From: Oceanospirillum sp048270425
GTDB taxonomy: Bacteria > Pseudomonadota > Gammaproteobacteria > Pseudomonadales > Halomonadaceae
Assembly: GCA_048270425.1 (NCBI GenBank)
Contig: JBLWSY010000001.1
Coordinates: forward strand, 434,001 to 498,000
Length of the DNA: 64,000 nt
Direction of reading: 5' to 3'
The position numbers and the translations under genes are program-made. Within the stretch, counting starts at the first letter, position 1. Every line of letters starts with the position of its first letter. Under the pieces are notes generated by a model. That model searched no databases, had not been told where the DNA came from, and saw only the letters and a program-made list of their open reading frames with translations. Positions 16,188 through 25,069 of the stretch are shown in pieces.

Positions 16188-17591
16188 ATGGATTACCCTC
16201 TGATTGGCATTGTTCTTTTTGTCGCCTTGGCCTCGATTTTTCTCTCACCAAAAGCACGTTCGGCATCAGGCTTCTTTCAGGGGCTCTCGCCTAATGGGCA
16301 AGCACCCGGCCTTCTAACTCTGATATTTTCGCAAGTAACCACCTGGATTTTTGCCCGATCTTTAATGAATGCCGCAATTCTGGGCTTCTATTACGGTATC
16401 TGGGGTACTCTAGCGTACGGGGCCTATTACCTGTCCTTCTTTACCGGCGGCAAGATCATTGATCACCTCAGATTCCTACAGGGCTATGGCAGTGTTCAGA
16501 GCTTCCTGTCCGATCGGTTCGGTAAGGTAGGTACCCGCTGTTATAACACCGTAATTGGTGTTCGGCTGGTGAGTGAAGTCTTTGCCAACTTATTAGTTAT
16601 TGGCCTCTTGTTTGGGGTCGCAGGAAGCCAGGCCTATACATTGGGGGTTGTCGCAATCGCTTTGATCACCCTCATCTACTCGATGATGGGAGGATTGCAT
16701 GCCTCCCTTAGAACAGATTTGTTTCAGATGATTGTTTTCATCGGTGTACTTGCGCTGCTGATGATTACTGCCGTGGCTAGTGGCAGTTTTAATGACCAGC
16801 TACTGACGTTCAAACCCTTTGATATCACGGAACCCGGCCCTGTATTGTTGCTGGTGGCTTTACTACAGGTATGGAGCTATCCGATGCACGATCCAGTGAT
16901 GATGGATCGCGGCTTTTTGGCTGACCGTGAGACGACACGCCGAACCTTTATCCATGCTGGCTGGATCAGCATGCTCTGTATTCTTCTTTTTGGCTTACTG
17001 GGTGTTATGGCGGGCAGTCATGCGCTAAGCGGCGAAAGTATGAATCAGGCTCTGACACGAATCCTGGGCGAATTGCCCATGTTACTCTTCAGTGCATCTC
17101 TGATTATCTCTGCGATGTCGACTTTAGACAGTGCCCTGTCCAGCTCAGCAAAACTGGCAATCGTGGATATGAAACTGTCAGCAGAGAGTGTCAGTCATGG
17201 TCGCGCTGCTATGGCAGTCTTTATGCTGCTGGGTGTTGCTCTGGTCTTTCTCGGCAATAAAGACCTGTTCAGCGCTGTAGCCGTTAGTGGAACGGCTTCC
17301 ATGTATCTGGCTCCGGTAATCTTCTTTAGTCTTTGGGGTAATGTTAAAAAGATCCCTGTCACCAGTTATTTCACCAGCTTCCTGCTTGCGATTGCTGGTG
17401 CTGCGCTTTATTTCACAGAATCGTCCGGTTACAGCACCCTTATGGGGGATAGTCACAAGTACACCAAGTTGCTATGGATCTCATTAGCCGTTCTGATCGG
17501 TGGCTGCCTGCTCTTTTGGCTGGGTATGAAACTGTCCGGCAAATCGAGTGCTCTTAATAACGAGCAACTTGTGAAAGGTGATGCGTCGTGA
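16188..17591 (+). CDS. Sodium:solute symporter (SSS family)
   Basis: A 467-residue inner-membrane transporter with about 12-13 hydrophobic helices. SSS-type features include the segment QVTTWIFARSLMNAAILG near helix 2, the GGLHASLRTDLFQMIVFI loop (~165-183) and the AMSTLDSALSSSAKLAIVD segment (~305-323), whose Ser-rich region corresponds to the Na+ site of this superfamily. The solute cannot be named. The stop codon overlaps the start of the metallophosphoesterase gene (TGATG at 17589-17593), implying translational coupling and perhaps a shared substrate, for example uptake of a compound processed by the partner. Confidence 0.88.
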   Translation: MDYPLIGIVLFVALASIFLSPKARSASGFFQGLSPNGQAPGLLTLIFSQVTTWIFARSLMNAAILGFYYGIWGTLAYGAYYLSFFTGGKIIDHLRFLQGYGSVQSFLSDRFGKVGTRCYNTVIGVRLVSEVFANLLVIGLLFGVAGSQAYTLGVVAIALITLIYSMMGGLHASLRTDLFQMIVFIGVLALLMITAVASGSFNDQLLTFKPFDITEPGPVLLLVALLQVWSYPMHDPVMMDRGFLADRETTRRTFIHAGWISMLCILLFGLLGVMAGSHALSGESMNQALTRILGELPMLLFSASLIISAMSTLDSALSSSAKLAIVDMKLSAESVSHGRAAMAVFMLLGVALVFLGNKDLFSAVAVSGTASMYLAPVIFFSLWGNVKKIPVTSYFTSFLLAIAGAALYFTESSGYSTLMGDSHKYTKLLWISLAVLIGGCLLFWLGMKLSGKSSALNNEQLVKGDAS

Positions 17592-18469
17592 TGGATCCGA
17601 TTCAGATAGATCAAGTACAGGATTCCCAGCAATCACTCAATTTGGGCCATATCGCAAAGCCTATGTTGATATTCGGTGGGCCATACAGCAACCTTCAGGC
17701 AACTCAGGCGATGCAGCACAAGGCCGTTGAGCTTGATATCCTACCGGAAAATGTAATTTGCACCGGCGATATTGTTGCCTACTGTGCAGAGCCTGAAGCC
17801 ACCACATCGCTTATCAGGGTGTGGGGGATCAAGGTTGTGATGGGTAACTGTGAAGAGTCTTTGGCAGAAGATGCGCTGGACTGCGGCTGTGGCTTTGAAG
17901 AAGACTCCGCTTGTTCACTGCTCTCGACGGGGTGGTACAGTTTTGCACGCACAAAGGTTTCTGATATCCATAAACAATGGATGGGATTTTTGCCCCGATC
18001 AATTCACTTTGAAATGTCCGGCAAGCGATTCCAGGTGATCCATGGTGGGGTAGGTCAGATTAACCGCTTCCTTTTCGCTGGTAGCGACACTCAATACTTT
18101 AAGGATGAGTTTGCAAAAACAACAGCTGATGTAGTGATTGGTGGGCATTGTGGAATGCCATTTTACAAAGAGATCGGGAATCAGCATTGGATCAATGCCG
18201 GTGTCATCGGTATGCCCGCAAATGATGGAACTGACTCAACCTGGTATCTGTTGCTTGAGCCTGATGCTGCTGGTGAGCAAGTCAATGTGAGCTGGCATCG
18301 GCTGAAATACGATGTTTCAGCAACCCGTAATGCTATGGAGGAAGCGGGTTTAATTACGCCTTATCGGCAATCTTTGGCTGACGGGCTATGGCCGAGTTTA
18401 GATGTACTTCCCGAAATAGAGAAATTGAGAACAGGACAGGCGATATCACTCGCCCCAGTGATCCTTTAA
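17591..18469 (+). CDS. Atypical metallophosphoesterase-like protein
   Basis: A 292-residue calcineurin-like phosphoesterase fold with several canonical metal motifs altered. The usual first DxH is replaced by GGPYSN (~residues 28-33). GDxxx is kept (TGDIVAYCAEP). GNH[DE] reads GNCEE (His to Cys). The later VIHGG His is kept, and GHxH reads GGHCGMPF. Overall spacing still matches YfcE/ApaH-like enzymes, so the fold assignment is fairly safe but ordinary two-metal catalysis is doubtful. ATG 17591 (or GTG 17588) overlaps the symporter stop; AAAGGTGA upstream is the ribosome site. Cofactor or substrate may differ, or the protein may bind rather than cleave. Confidence 0.8.
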   Translation: MDPIQIDQVQDSQQSLNLGHIAKPMLIFGGPYSNLQATQAMQHKAVELDILPENVICTGDIVAYCAEPEATTSLIRVWGIKVVMGNCEESLAEDALDCGCGFEEDSACSLLSTGWYSFARTKVSDIHKQWMGFLPRSIHFEMSGKRFQVIHGGVGQINRFLFAGSDTQYFKDEFAKTTADVVIGGHCGMPFYKEIGNQHWINAGVIGMPANDGTDSTWYLLLEPDAAGEQVNVSWHRLKYDVSATRNAMEEAGLITPYRQSLADGLWPSLDVLPEIEKLRTGQAISLAPVIL

Positions 18470-18546
18470 TGCCCCAAGTATCTCTGCTGTAACCTTGTTG
18501 CGTACAGCTCAAGGCTGTGTCAGAGATCATCCGTAGTAACGATATT

Positions 18547-18595
18547 AAAAAAGGGGAAACAGACCTTCGGTTTACAAAAGCCTGCTTCCCCCTTT
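18547..18595 (-). terminator. Terminator for the DUF2798 gene (minus strand)
   Basis: AAAGGGGAAACAG (18550-18562) pairs imperfectly with CTGCTTCCCCCTTT (18582-18595). Read on the minus strand it ends in T6. Confidence 0.7.
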
Positions 18596-18629
18596 AAAGC
18601 TCAGATCTGATGCGAAAAAAGTTATGGCG

Positions 18630-18887
18630 TTACTCGCCGGAACTTGCCAGCTTTATTTCCGGCTCTTTCGTACAGATTTTGGCTGCAAAGCCCTGAACCC
18701 GCTTACCCATCGTGAAAATAATAGTGAAGGCTACCGGCCAGGCAACAACAAAAGCCTGCCCCCAGCGCGTGGGAAAGCCTGAATCAACACCAGTGTTATA
18801 GGCTGTAATTACCCCTGTCATGATAAATACCATTAGGATAGACATAAGCAAAGGGGCCACAATCGGCAGATATTTCTTTGGTAACAT
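18630..18887 (-). CDS. DUF2798 family small membrane protein
   Basis: An 85-residue protein with two membrane helices (~8-30 and ~45-65) and the DUF2798 pattern: a short basic N terminus, a TxxxNTG turn between helices and an RWGQAFVVAWPVAF segment. The C-terminal tail is polar and predicted cytoplasmic. DUF2798 proteins have no established function. It is a single-gene unit with its own terminator, convergent with the symporter/phosphoesterase pair. Confidence 0.8.
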   Translation of the reverse strand: MLPKKYLPIVAPLLMSILMVFIMTGVITAYNTGVDSGFPTRWGQAFVVAWPVAFTIIFTMGKRVQGFAAKICTKEPEIKLASSGE

Positions 18888-19072
18888 GGTAGATATCCTG
18901 TAGAAGATGTGAGGGTTGAAAATCTACTTTAGATCTTTCTTATATTTTAGCTGGGGAAAGAGCAATGTCAATCCCGAGTAAATTAATAGGAATTATTGTT
19001 TTGATCTGCGAAGGACTCAAGGCGTTTCGGGGTACTGGAGAATTAAAAACTAATCATTATGGCTGTAGAGAT

Positions 19073-19101
19073 AAAAAAACCTGCCATTTCTGGCAGGTTT
19101 T
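19073..19101 (-). terminator. Rho-independent terminator after rnb
   Basis: On the minus strand AAAACCTGCCA (19101-19091) pairs with TGGCAGGTTTT (19086-19076), a T7 run following. It lies 44 nt after the rnb stop. Confidence 0.9.
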
Positions 19102-19144
19102 ATATCTGCTGCTTCATGAAACAGCAATAAGACCTGTAAGCCTG

Positions 19145-21133
19145 TTAGTCCGCAATGGTTTGAACTTCTTCCTCGCCAGAAGCTTTCTCAGGCTCAGCCC
19201 AAGGCTTGGCAATCAGACTTCTGCGTTCTTCATCGACCTTTATCAACTGCACCTTGACCTGATCACCAAGACGATAGCGGGTTTCACCCTCAATAATGAC
19301 TTGACCGGAATTATTATCCAGCGTCATCGCCTTACGGTCTTTATGAATCATGCTACCGGGAATAAAAGGCGCAGCGCCATTTTCCAGCAGACGTACACGC
19401 ATCCCTCCGCGACTAATATCAAAAACCTCACCCTCAAACAGAGTCTGCTCTTCAACAGCCGGCTTCAGGAATCGGGTGTAAAGCCAGTGGCAGGTATCAC
19501 GTTCTGCCAACCTGCTTGATTGCCGCTGCTGATCCAGCAGTTCACCCAGTCCATCCTCAGGTGCCGTCAATTCTTCACCGGACAGAATCTGCTTGATCAG
19601 ACGATGATTAACCATATCGCTGTATTTGCGGATAGGGGAGGTCCAGGTGGCATAACCCTCAAGGCCCATTCCAAAGTGTGGCGCAGGCTTGTTCTGAGTC
19701 AGCACATAACCCTGGAAACGACGAAGACGTGAATCCAGCCAGTTGTTCTCTTCGGTAATCAAACGGCGGCGGAATGCGGCGTAGCCCTGCAAAGAAAGTA
19801 AGATTTGCGCGTCTACTTCGTAACCTTGCTCATTGGCAATAGAAACCACATCTTCAATTTTCTCTGGCTCAAAACCGATATGGGTGTTGTAGATACCCAC
19901 TTCACGGGATGCCAGGAAACGGGCAGCACTGATATTAGCCAGCACCATGGTTTCTTCAACAAGCTTGTGTGCAGCGCGGCGTTGTTCAGCAATGATAGCG
20001 ATCACTTGGCCATCACTATCCAGTTTGAAGCGATAATCCGGACGATCTTTGAAGATAACAGCATTTTCAGTGCGCCATTTAACGCTTGCCTCAGCAACAT
20101 CGCTTAAAGCCTTGAGTGATGGTGCAATCAATGTATTAATATCAGCAGACTGCTGCAGGTCTTCGCCAAGTTCCAGCCAGTTAGACACTTCGTCATAACT
20201 CAGCTTAGCTTTAGAACTGATCCAGGCGGTAAAGAATTCTGGCTCGCCCTGAAGAGTACCAGCCTGGTTGATCTGAACCTGACAGCAAAGCGCAGGACGC
20301 TTTTCATTTGGTTGCAGAGAACAAAGCTCATCACTGAGTGTCCGGGGCAGCATGGGAATATTACGCCCTGGCAGATAGGTGGTGTAGCCACGCTCTTTGG
20401 CGATCTGATCAACATCAGAGCCTGCAGCAACATAAGCAGATGGATCAGCGATTGCGACTGTGAGCATCCAGCCATCGGCATTGGCCTCAGCATGAATCGC
20501 ATCGTCCATATCGCGGGTGCTTGGGCTGTCTATGGTGACCAGAGGCAGATCGGTGAGGTCTTGTCGCGCCAGAGTTTCAGGCTGTAGCTCAAAAGGGGTA
20601 TCAGTGACCGGCGCATCTGCAGAAAGTTTATGGCGGGCCAGGCTGATTAACCATGGCAGATTATTGTCTTCAGCCGATGCGATTCGCTGAACAATCTCAG
20701 TCTGGAATTTGCCATCGCGCAGAGCATGCTTTTCCAGTAGGGCAACGACCCAGTCACCTTCTTTAAACTGATCTTTCTCTAACGGAGCCTGAACCACAGC
20801 GTTTAAGGCGCGGTTCAGCAGGTGATGCTCCGGCATAACCTGCAGTTTATTTTTGAAGAAGCAAATTCGGCCAATAAAGCGAATCAATGAGGGCTCAGTC
20901 AAACTCTCAAGCTCGGCAGATTCTTTACCTTCGTTGCTGACCAGGCGTGCCTGAACACGGTCGCCATGCAGTACTTTTCGCATCTCAGGTGGTGGTACGA
21001 AATAGCTTTTCCCTTTGTCTGTCTCCAGAAAGCCGTAACTCTTTTCAGTGGCTTTAATCTGCCCTTCAACACGGGGGGCAGACTCCTGAAGATCATTCTT
21101 AAGTTGTTTAAGCAATTCTAGGTTCTGTAGCAT
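19145..21133 (-). CDS. rnb: Exoribonuclease II
   Basis: A 662-residue RNB-family 3'-5' exoribonuclease degrading single-stranded RNA to nucleoside monophosphates. Cold-shock-like RNA-binding domains (~20-150) precede the RNB catalytic domain, with the Asp cluster in IDSPSTRDMDDAIHAE (~195-210) and the DPSAYVAAGSDVDQIAKERG block. A C-terminal S1 domain (~575-645) contains VFDISRGGMRVRLLENGAAP. Length is near the E. coli enzyme (644). It is closer to RNase II than to the longer RNase R. The start has only a weak Shine-Dalgarno. It is divergent from rraA, whose E. coli homologue modulates RNase E. Confidence 0.92.
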   Translation of the reverse strand: MLQNLELLKQLKNDLQESAPRVEGQIKATEKSYGFLETDKGKSYFVPPPEMRKVLHGDRVQARLVSNEGKESAELESLTEPSLIRFIGRICFFKNKLQVMPEHHLLNRALNAVVQAPLEKDQFKEGDWVVALLEKHALRDGKFQTEIVQRIASAEDNNLPWLISLARHKLSADAPVTDTPFELQPETLARQDLTDLPLVTIDSPSTRDMDDAIHAEANADGWMLTVAIADPSAYVAAGSDVDQIAKERGYTTYLPGRNIPMLPRTLSDELCSLQPNEKRPALCCQVQINQAGTLQGEPEFFTAWISSKAKLSYDEVSNWLELGEDLQQSADINTLIAPSLKALSDVAEASVKWRTENAVIFKDRPDYRFKLDSDGQVIAIIAEQRRAAHKLVEETMVLANISAARFLASREVGIYNTHIGFEPEKIEDVVSIANEQGYEVDAQILLSLQGYAAFRRRLITEENNWLDSRLRRFQGYVLTQNKPAPHFGMGLEGYATWTSPIRKYSDMVNHRLIKQILSGEELTAPEDGLGELLDQQRQSSRLAERDTCHWLYTRFLKPAVEEQTLFEGEVFDISRGGMRVRLLENGAAPFIPGSMIHKDRKAMTLDNNSGQVIIEGETRYRLGDQVKVQLIKVDEERRSLIAKPWAEPEKASGEEEVQTIAD

Positions 21134-21254
21134 GGAATCTTATCTGGCCAAGGTAAATAGGCTTGGAATGATAGTTCCCTTGGATGACAAAACCAATATT
21201 TTTAATCAATTAAGCCCGAAAGCACCTTCCTTTCGCTAGGTGTTAACTCATTGA

Positions 21255-21421
21255 TTATCGAGGGGAATCCCCGTAATGCTTGTGTAAAACTTTTTGACCA
21301 GTGATCTTGCCGATCAGCTGTGTGACAATGTCGTGCGAAAGGTTTGCTGCATCTTCGGCATATCCTTTAGTCAGGTACAGAATGCGCAGTCGATGTTTTT
21401 CTCCGGCACAGAGTCTGACAT
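21255..21421 (-). pseudogene. Small ORF interrupted by one frameshift in an A-run
   Basis: ATG 21421 opens a short frame (MSDSVPEK...) that stops after 16 codons. A second frame reads coding-like protein (HRLRILYLTKGYAEDAANL ... HKHYGDSPR) to a stop at 21255. The two frames join exactly if the five-base run at 21396-21400 (A5 on the coding strand) were one base longer, giving a 55-residue soluble protein. I do not recognise it. It could be a recent pseudogene, a sequencing error or natural slippage. It lies in the rnb-rraA intergenic region, where no other gene is visible. Confidence 0.4.
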
Positions 21422-21526
21422 CAACGTTTAATCACTGCGCTTAATAATCACCGGCAGTTTATAGGCACATGCACCTGTAAGATGGGCATTTCATAACTGA
21501 CCGGCTATTTGATGGAGTATAAAAAA

Positions 21527-22018
21527 ATGAATTGGGTTACCCCTGATCTGTGTGACGCCTATCCGGAGCTGGTTCAGGCTGTAGAGCCGGGCTTTGCTAA
21601 CTACGGTGGTGTAGAGTCCTTCGGTGGCCAGATGGTTACGGTTAAGTGCTTTGAAGATAACTCCAAAGTTAAAGAACTGGTTGATCAGCCTGGTGAAGGT
21701 AAGGTTATGGTTGTCGATGCCGGTGGTTCATTCCGCTGTGCAATGTTGGGCGATATGCTGGCTGAAAAAGCGGTAAAAAATGGCTGGGCAGGCATCATCA
21801 TGTACGGTTGTGTTCGTGACGTAGATGTACTGGCTGAATTGGAGCTGGGTGTTCAGGCGTTGGGGTCTCACCCAATGAAAAGCCTGAAAAAAGGTATTGG
21901 TGAACAAGATCTTGAAGTGACTTTCGGTGGCGTTACTTTCCGTCCGGGTGAATATGTTTATGCCGATAACAACGGTATTATTGTCTCTTCTGAGCCACTG
22001 AAAATGCCGGAAGCCTGA
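21527..22018 (+). CDS. rraA: RraA family protein (RNase E regulator-like)
   Basis: A 163-residue protein aligning closely by eye with E. coli RraA: TPDLCDAYPELVQAVEPGF, SFGGQMVTVKCFEDN, VVDAGGSFRCAMLGDMLAEK, NGWAGIIMYGCVRDVD and FGGVTFRPGEYVYADNNGI. RraA trimers bind RNase E and inhibit its cleavage; related proteins are 4-hydroxy-4-methyl-2-oxoglutarate aldolases, and the GDMLAEKA...GCVRD region shared with those leaves residual enzymatic activity possible. GGAG at 21514-21517 supports ATG 21527 rather than TTG 21509 or ATG 21512. Adjacent and divergent to rnb. Confidence 0.92.
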   Translation: MNWVTPDLCDAYPELVQAVEPGFANYGGVESFGGQMVTVKCFEDNSKVKELVDQPGEGKVMVVDAGGSFRCAMLGDMLAEKAVKNGWAGIIMYGCVRDVDVLAELELGVQALGSHPMKSLKKGIGEQDLEVTFGGVTFRPGEYVYADNNGIIVSSEPLKMPEA

Positions 22019-22043
22019 TTCTGTTAATATCGGTTACCGGTAG

Positions 22044-22080
22044 AAGGCTAAGCAGTGTATCACATGCTTAGCCTTTTTTT
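22044..22080 (+). terminator. Rho-independent terminator after rraA
   Basis: AAGGCTAAGCA (22044-22054) pairs with TGCTTAGCCTT from 22065, ending in T7. Confidence 0.92.
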
Positions 22081-22137
22081 GGGCGGGTCGATTCCGGTTC
22101 CTTTCTTAAATTCTGTCTACTTCAGTTTGTTTTAAGA

Positions 22138-22178
22138 CTTCTTACCTAAACTTGAACCTTCTTAACAAAACTTTAAAC
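22138..22178 (+). repeat. Tandem 20-bp imperfect direct repeat upstream of RND operon
   Basis: Two adjacent copies start at 22138 and 22158, each with CTTCTTA followed by AAACTT at the same offset, and a weaker third half near 22179-22196. Spacing of about two helical turns resembles sites for OmpR/PhoB-type regulators. The 305-bp stretch 22081-22385 otherwise holds only a possible TATACA -10 at 22203. Confidence 0.45.
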
Positions 22179-22385
22179 CTTATCAGCGGCTTAAACGTAT
22201 CCTATACAGACACATTACTTTAACCTTAATGGAATTAATGAAGGTCGACGTTGTCCATTCAGGTGCTTCTTTTCGAGGGCTGCTCTGTCAATATTGCCGA
22301 AATTCATTGCAGACGAGTTAGTGCTGTGTCTAAGACCAAGAGACCTTTTTTTGTCGTCCGAATCAACTCTGTTGCCAGAATTTTA

Positions 22386-23840
22386 ATGAAACCAAAACCT
22401 AAATTACTCAGTGTTGCTATTTTCATAGCTTTGGTCGGTTGCTCCGGGGTTAAGAATCGTGAACAACCTGATTTTGAACAACTCGGTGTTCCGCAGCAAT
22501 GGCAGGGCACTGCGAGCCCCGGCTCAGATCCAAACGCGCCGTTACAACTGATGTCGCAAGAGCCCTCCGGCTCCGGGAGCCTTTATTCCCCATTATTAGC
22601 AACAACAGCGCAAACACGATGGGTAAAGAGCTTTAACGACCCCGGCCTTACGCTTCTTGTAGAACGTGTGTTGAGTAACAATGCGGGGTTAGCTGCCGAA
22701 GCCGCTAAAGTACAAAGTGCCGGAGCAGGACAGATACAAACAGAATCCGCGCTCTATCCAACCCTCGATCTCACCGGTAGCATCAGCCGGAACCAAACCG
22801 GTAATGTGACAAGAGATCAGGAAAGTATCAGCATGAACGCCGGTTTTGAGTTGGATGTGTGGGGCAAACTTAGTGCTCGGGAAAAAGAGGCCAGCCTGAA
22901 CTTTGCTGCCGCTCGCGCGGACTTCACTCAGATTGCTTTGGATCTTAGTGCAGAAGCGGCAACTGGTTGGTACAACCTGATTGCCCAAAAGAAACTGCTT
23001 GAACTCTATAAGCGGCGGGAAGATACACTAAGCAACGCACTCAAGGTTATTGAGCAAGGATACAACAAGGGCCTTAAAGCGATTGATGATCTCTACAGTG
23101 CCAGAAATAATCTGCAGGCAGAAAAAGACAACATAAGTGCCCAAAAACAGGTAATCACAGAGCAGGTGAGAGCTCTTCAGGTGCTGTTGGGGCGTTATCC
23201 AGATGGCCGCTTATTAAGCGACTCAGGCCTTGACCTGCCTGACCTGCCAGCATTCAAATCCGAGCTTTTGCCTTCTGAGCTAATATCGCGATCCCCCTCT
23301 CTGCAGTCTCAGTGGCTCACGCTATTGGCTGCGGATGCCGGTTTGGCAGCTGCAAACCGAGACAGGTTTCCAAGTATCTCTCTTTCAGCCTCGGTGGATC
23401 AGAATATCGATTGGAATCTGATGGCCAGTCTGACGCAGCCGCTCTTTAACGCAGGTAAACTCGCTGCTGCCGAGGACCAGGCTGAGGCCAATGTTCAGCA
23501 ACAGGAAAAACTATACCTTAAAGCAGTCTTCTCGACTTTCGCCGATGTTGAAAATGCCCTGATGCAGGAAACAACCCTTGAGCACAGATACGCAATTGCT
23601 AATGACAATCTGGCAACGGCAAGACAAAGCACCGCTTTAGCTTTAAATCAGTATCAACTGGGGCTGACTGAGCTTGATGCATTGTTGTCTATTCAGAAAA
23701 GTATGATTGATACAGAGGCGCAGGTTATTCGTTTGCAGAACCAAAGGCTTGCTAACCGAATTAGTTTGTATCAGTTGTTAGGTGGTGATACCCGGCCGGT
23801 CGTGTCACGGGATATACCTAAGCCTTCAGATGCTCTTTAA
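22386..23840 (+). CDS. RND efflux outer-membrane lipoprotein (NodT/OprM-type)
   Basis: A 484-residue outer-membrane factor forming the TolC-like exit duct of the tripartite pump encoded just downstream. A lipoprotein signal with lipobox ALVGC precedes the repeated OEP domains: the first includes WVKSFNDPGLTLLVERVL and GAGQIQTESALYPTLDLTGS, the second AADAGLAAANRDRFPSISLS and LTQPLFNAGKLAAAEDQAEA. The reading frame continues 45 codons upstream, but the MKPKPK start at 22386 places the signal peptide correctly; its Shine-Dalgarno is weak. The gene is followed after 65 bp by the adaptor gene, consistent with one operon. Confidence 0.88.
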   Translation: MKPKPKLLSVAIFIALVGCSGVKNREQPDFEQLGVPQQWQGTASPGSDPNAPLQLMSQEPSGSGSLYSPLLATTAQTRWVKSFNDPGLTLLVERVLSNNAGLAAEAAKVQSAGAGQIQTESALYPTLDLTGSISRNQTGNVTRDQESISMNAGFELDVWGKLSAREKEASLNFAAARADFTQIALDLSAEAATGWYNLIAQKKLLELYKRREDTLSNALKVIEQGYNKGLKAIDDLYSARNNLQAEKDNISAQKQVITEQVRALQVLLGRYPDGRLLSDSGLDLPDLPAFKSELLPSELISRSPSLQSQWLTLLAADAGLAAANRDRFPSISLSASVDQNIDWNLMASLTQPLFNAGKLAAAEDQAEANVQQQEKLYLKAVFSTFADVENALMQETTLEHRYAIANDNLATARQSTALALNQYQLGLTELDALLSIQKSMIDTEAQVIRLQNQRLANRISLYQLLGGDTRPVVSRDIPKPSDAL

Positions 23841-23905
23841 GCTCCAAATTGATTAAAACCGAATCTGTTATCGCGCCCTGACCTGACTCTGAAAGGTTAA
23901 AGACT

Positions 23906-25069
23906 ATGTTAAAAAAAATCCTCCCGCTTATTGTCATTGCTGCCATGGCTGGCGGAGCCTGGGTCGTATTTAATAATCCACCGGAGGTGAATCGCTCCCC
24001 ACGCAAACCGTCTCCGGCGATGACCGTCCAGGTCGAAAAACTCAAATTGGAGGATTATCAGATACAGATTGAGCGTTATGGCCGGGTCGTTGCCCAGCAG
24101 CGGACACCTCTGATGGCCGAAGCAAGCGGTGAAATTCTCTATTTATCACCGAAGCTGAAAGCCGGAGGGAGTTTTACTGAGGGTGAACTCTTAATCAGGC
24201 TGGACGACTCCCGCTACCAGGCTGAACTGGCAATAGCCGAGTCGACACTCACAGAAAACCTTGAAAACTATGCGGAACAGCAGGCGTTGGCGGAACAGGC
24301 ACGTCAGGCCTGGTTGCTCTCAGGCCAGACGGGTGAGCCTAGTGATCGGGTTCTGCGTAAGCCTCAGTTAAGGGCTGCTTTGGCACAGGTTCAAAGCGCG
24401 AGAAGTTCAGTAAAACTTGCTCAGCTATCACTCGCTAAAACACGGATATTAGCCCCTTTTGATGCCTCTGTGGCAACGCTTAATGTTGAAAAAGGACAGG
24501 CGATCAGCTCGGGCGCTGAAATTGCAGTACTGATTGTTAACAGTGCTCCGGAGATTGATGTGGCGCTGCATCAACGGGATCTTGATTATGTGGACCTTGA
24601 GCTGATTGGCGGCTCATCCTCGTCCCGGATTCCTGCGCAAATTACGGATAACGGAATTACCTACTCAGGCTTTATTGCTCGCACTGCTGCAGAGTTGGAA
24701 GCAGCCTCTCAGCAGCTTATGGCAAGGGTACAACTAGAGAACTCATTCTCTGATGGGGTTGAGAAGGTTTCAAAATGGCCACGTGTAGGCAGCCTTGTGA
24801 AAGTTTCTGTTCAGGGAAAAACACTTAACGATGTTCTTGTGATTCCGAACCCATCTGTTTACCAAAGCCGCTATGTATATCGGGTTGTTGACGGACGATT
24901 GCAAAAACAGGAGGTCGTCCTCGGATGGCAGGATGATCGTTTTTCTGTAGTGAAAAGTGGTCTTGAAATTGGCGATCAGCTGGTTGTTACGCCTTTAGGG
25001 CAAGTAGCCAGCGGCACTTTGGTATCTATCGCTTCAGCTGAAACTGAAAAAGAGGAGCCGGAACAATGA
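23906..25069 (+). CDS. RND efflux periplasmic adaptor (MFP/HlyD family)
   Basis: A 387-residue adaptor linking the pump to the outer-membrane factor. A hydrophobic N terminus (~3-22) anchors or exports it. The biotinyl-lipoyl hairpin halves flank a coiled coil: QRTPLMAEASGEILYLSP then LAKTRILAPFDASVATLNVEKGQ, with the helical hairpin between them (~95-175). Beta-barrel and membrane-proximal domains follow. The gene ends in ATGA shared with the pump gene (25066-25069), so the two are translationally coupled. The order factor-adaptor-pump in one operon indicates a self-contained tripartite exporter. Confidence 0.9.
   Translation: MLKKILPLIVIAAMAGGAWVVFNNPPEVNRSPRKPSPAMTVQVEKLKLEDYQIQIERYGRVVAQQRTPLMAEASGEILYLSPKLKAGGSFTEGELLIRLDDSRYQAELAIAESTLTENLENYAEQQALAEQARQAWLLSGQTGEPSDRVLRKPQLRAALAQVQSARSSVKLAQLSLAKTRILAPFDASVATLNVEKGQAISSGAEIAVLIVNSAPEIDVALHQRDLDYVDLELIGGSSSSRIPAQITDNGITYSGFIARTAAELEAASQQLMARVQLENSFSDGVEKVSKWPRVGSLVKVSVQGKTLNDVLVIPNPSVYQSRYVYRVVDGRLQKQEVVLGWQDDRFSVVKSGLEIGDQLVVTPLGQVASGTLVSIASAETEKEEPEQ

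Noticed and set aside
18965..19519. 184-codon plus-strand ORF opposite the 3' end of rnb
   Set aside because: It is antisense to the conserved S1 region of rnb and overlaps the rnb terminator; no protein family is visible.
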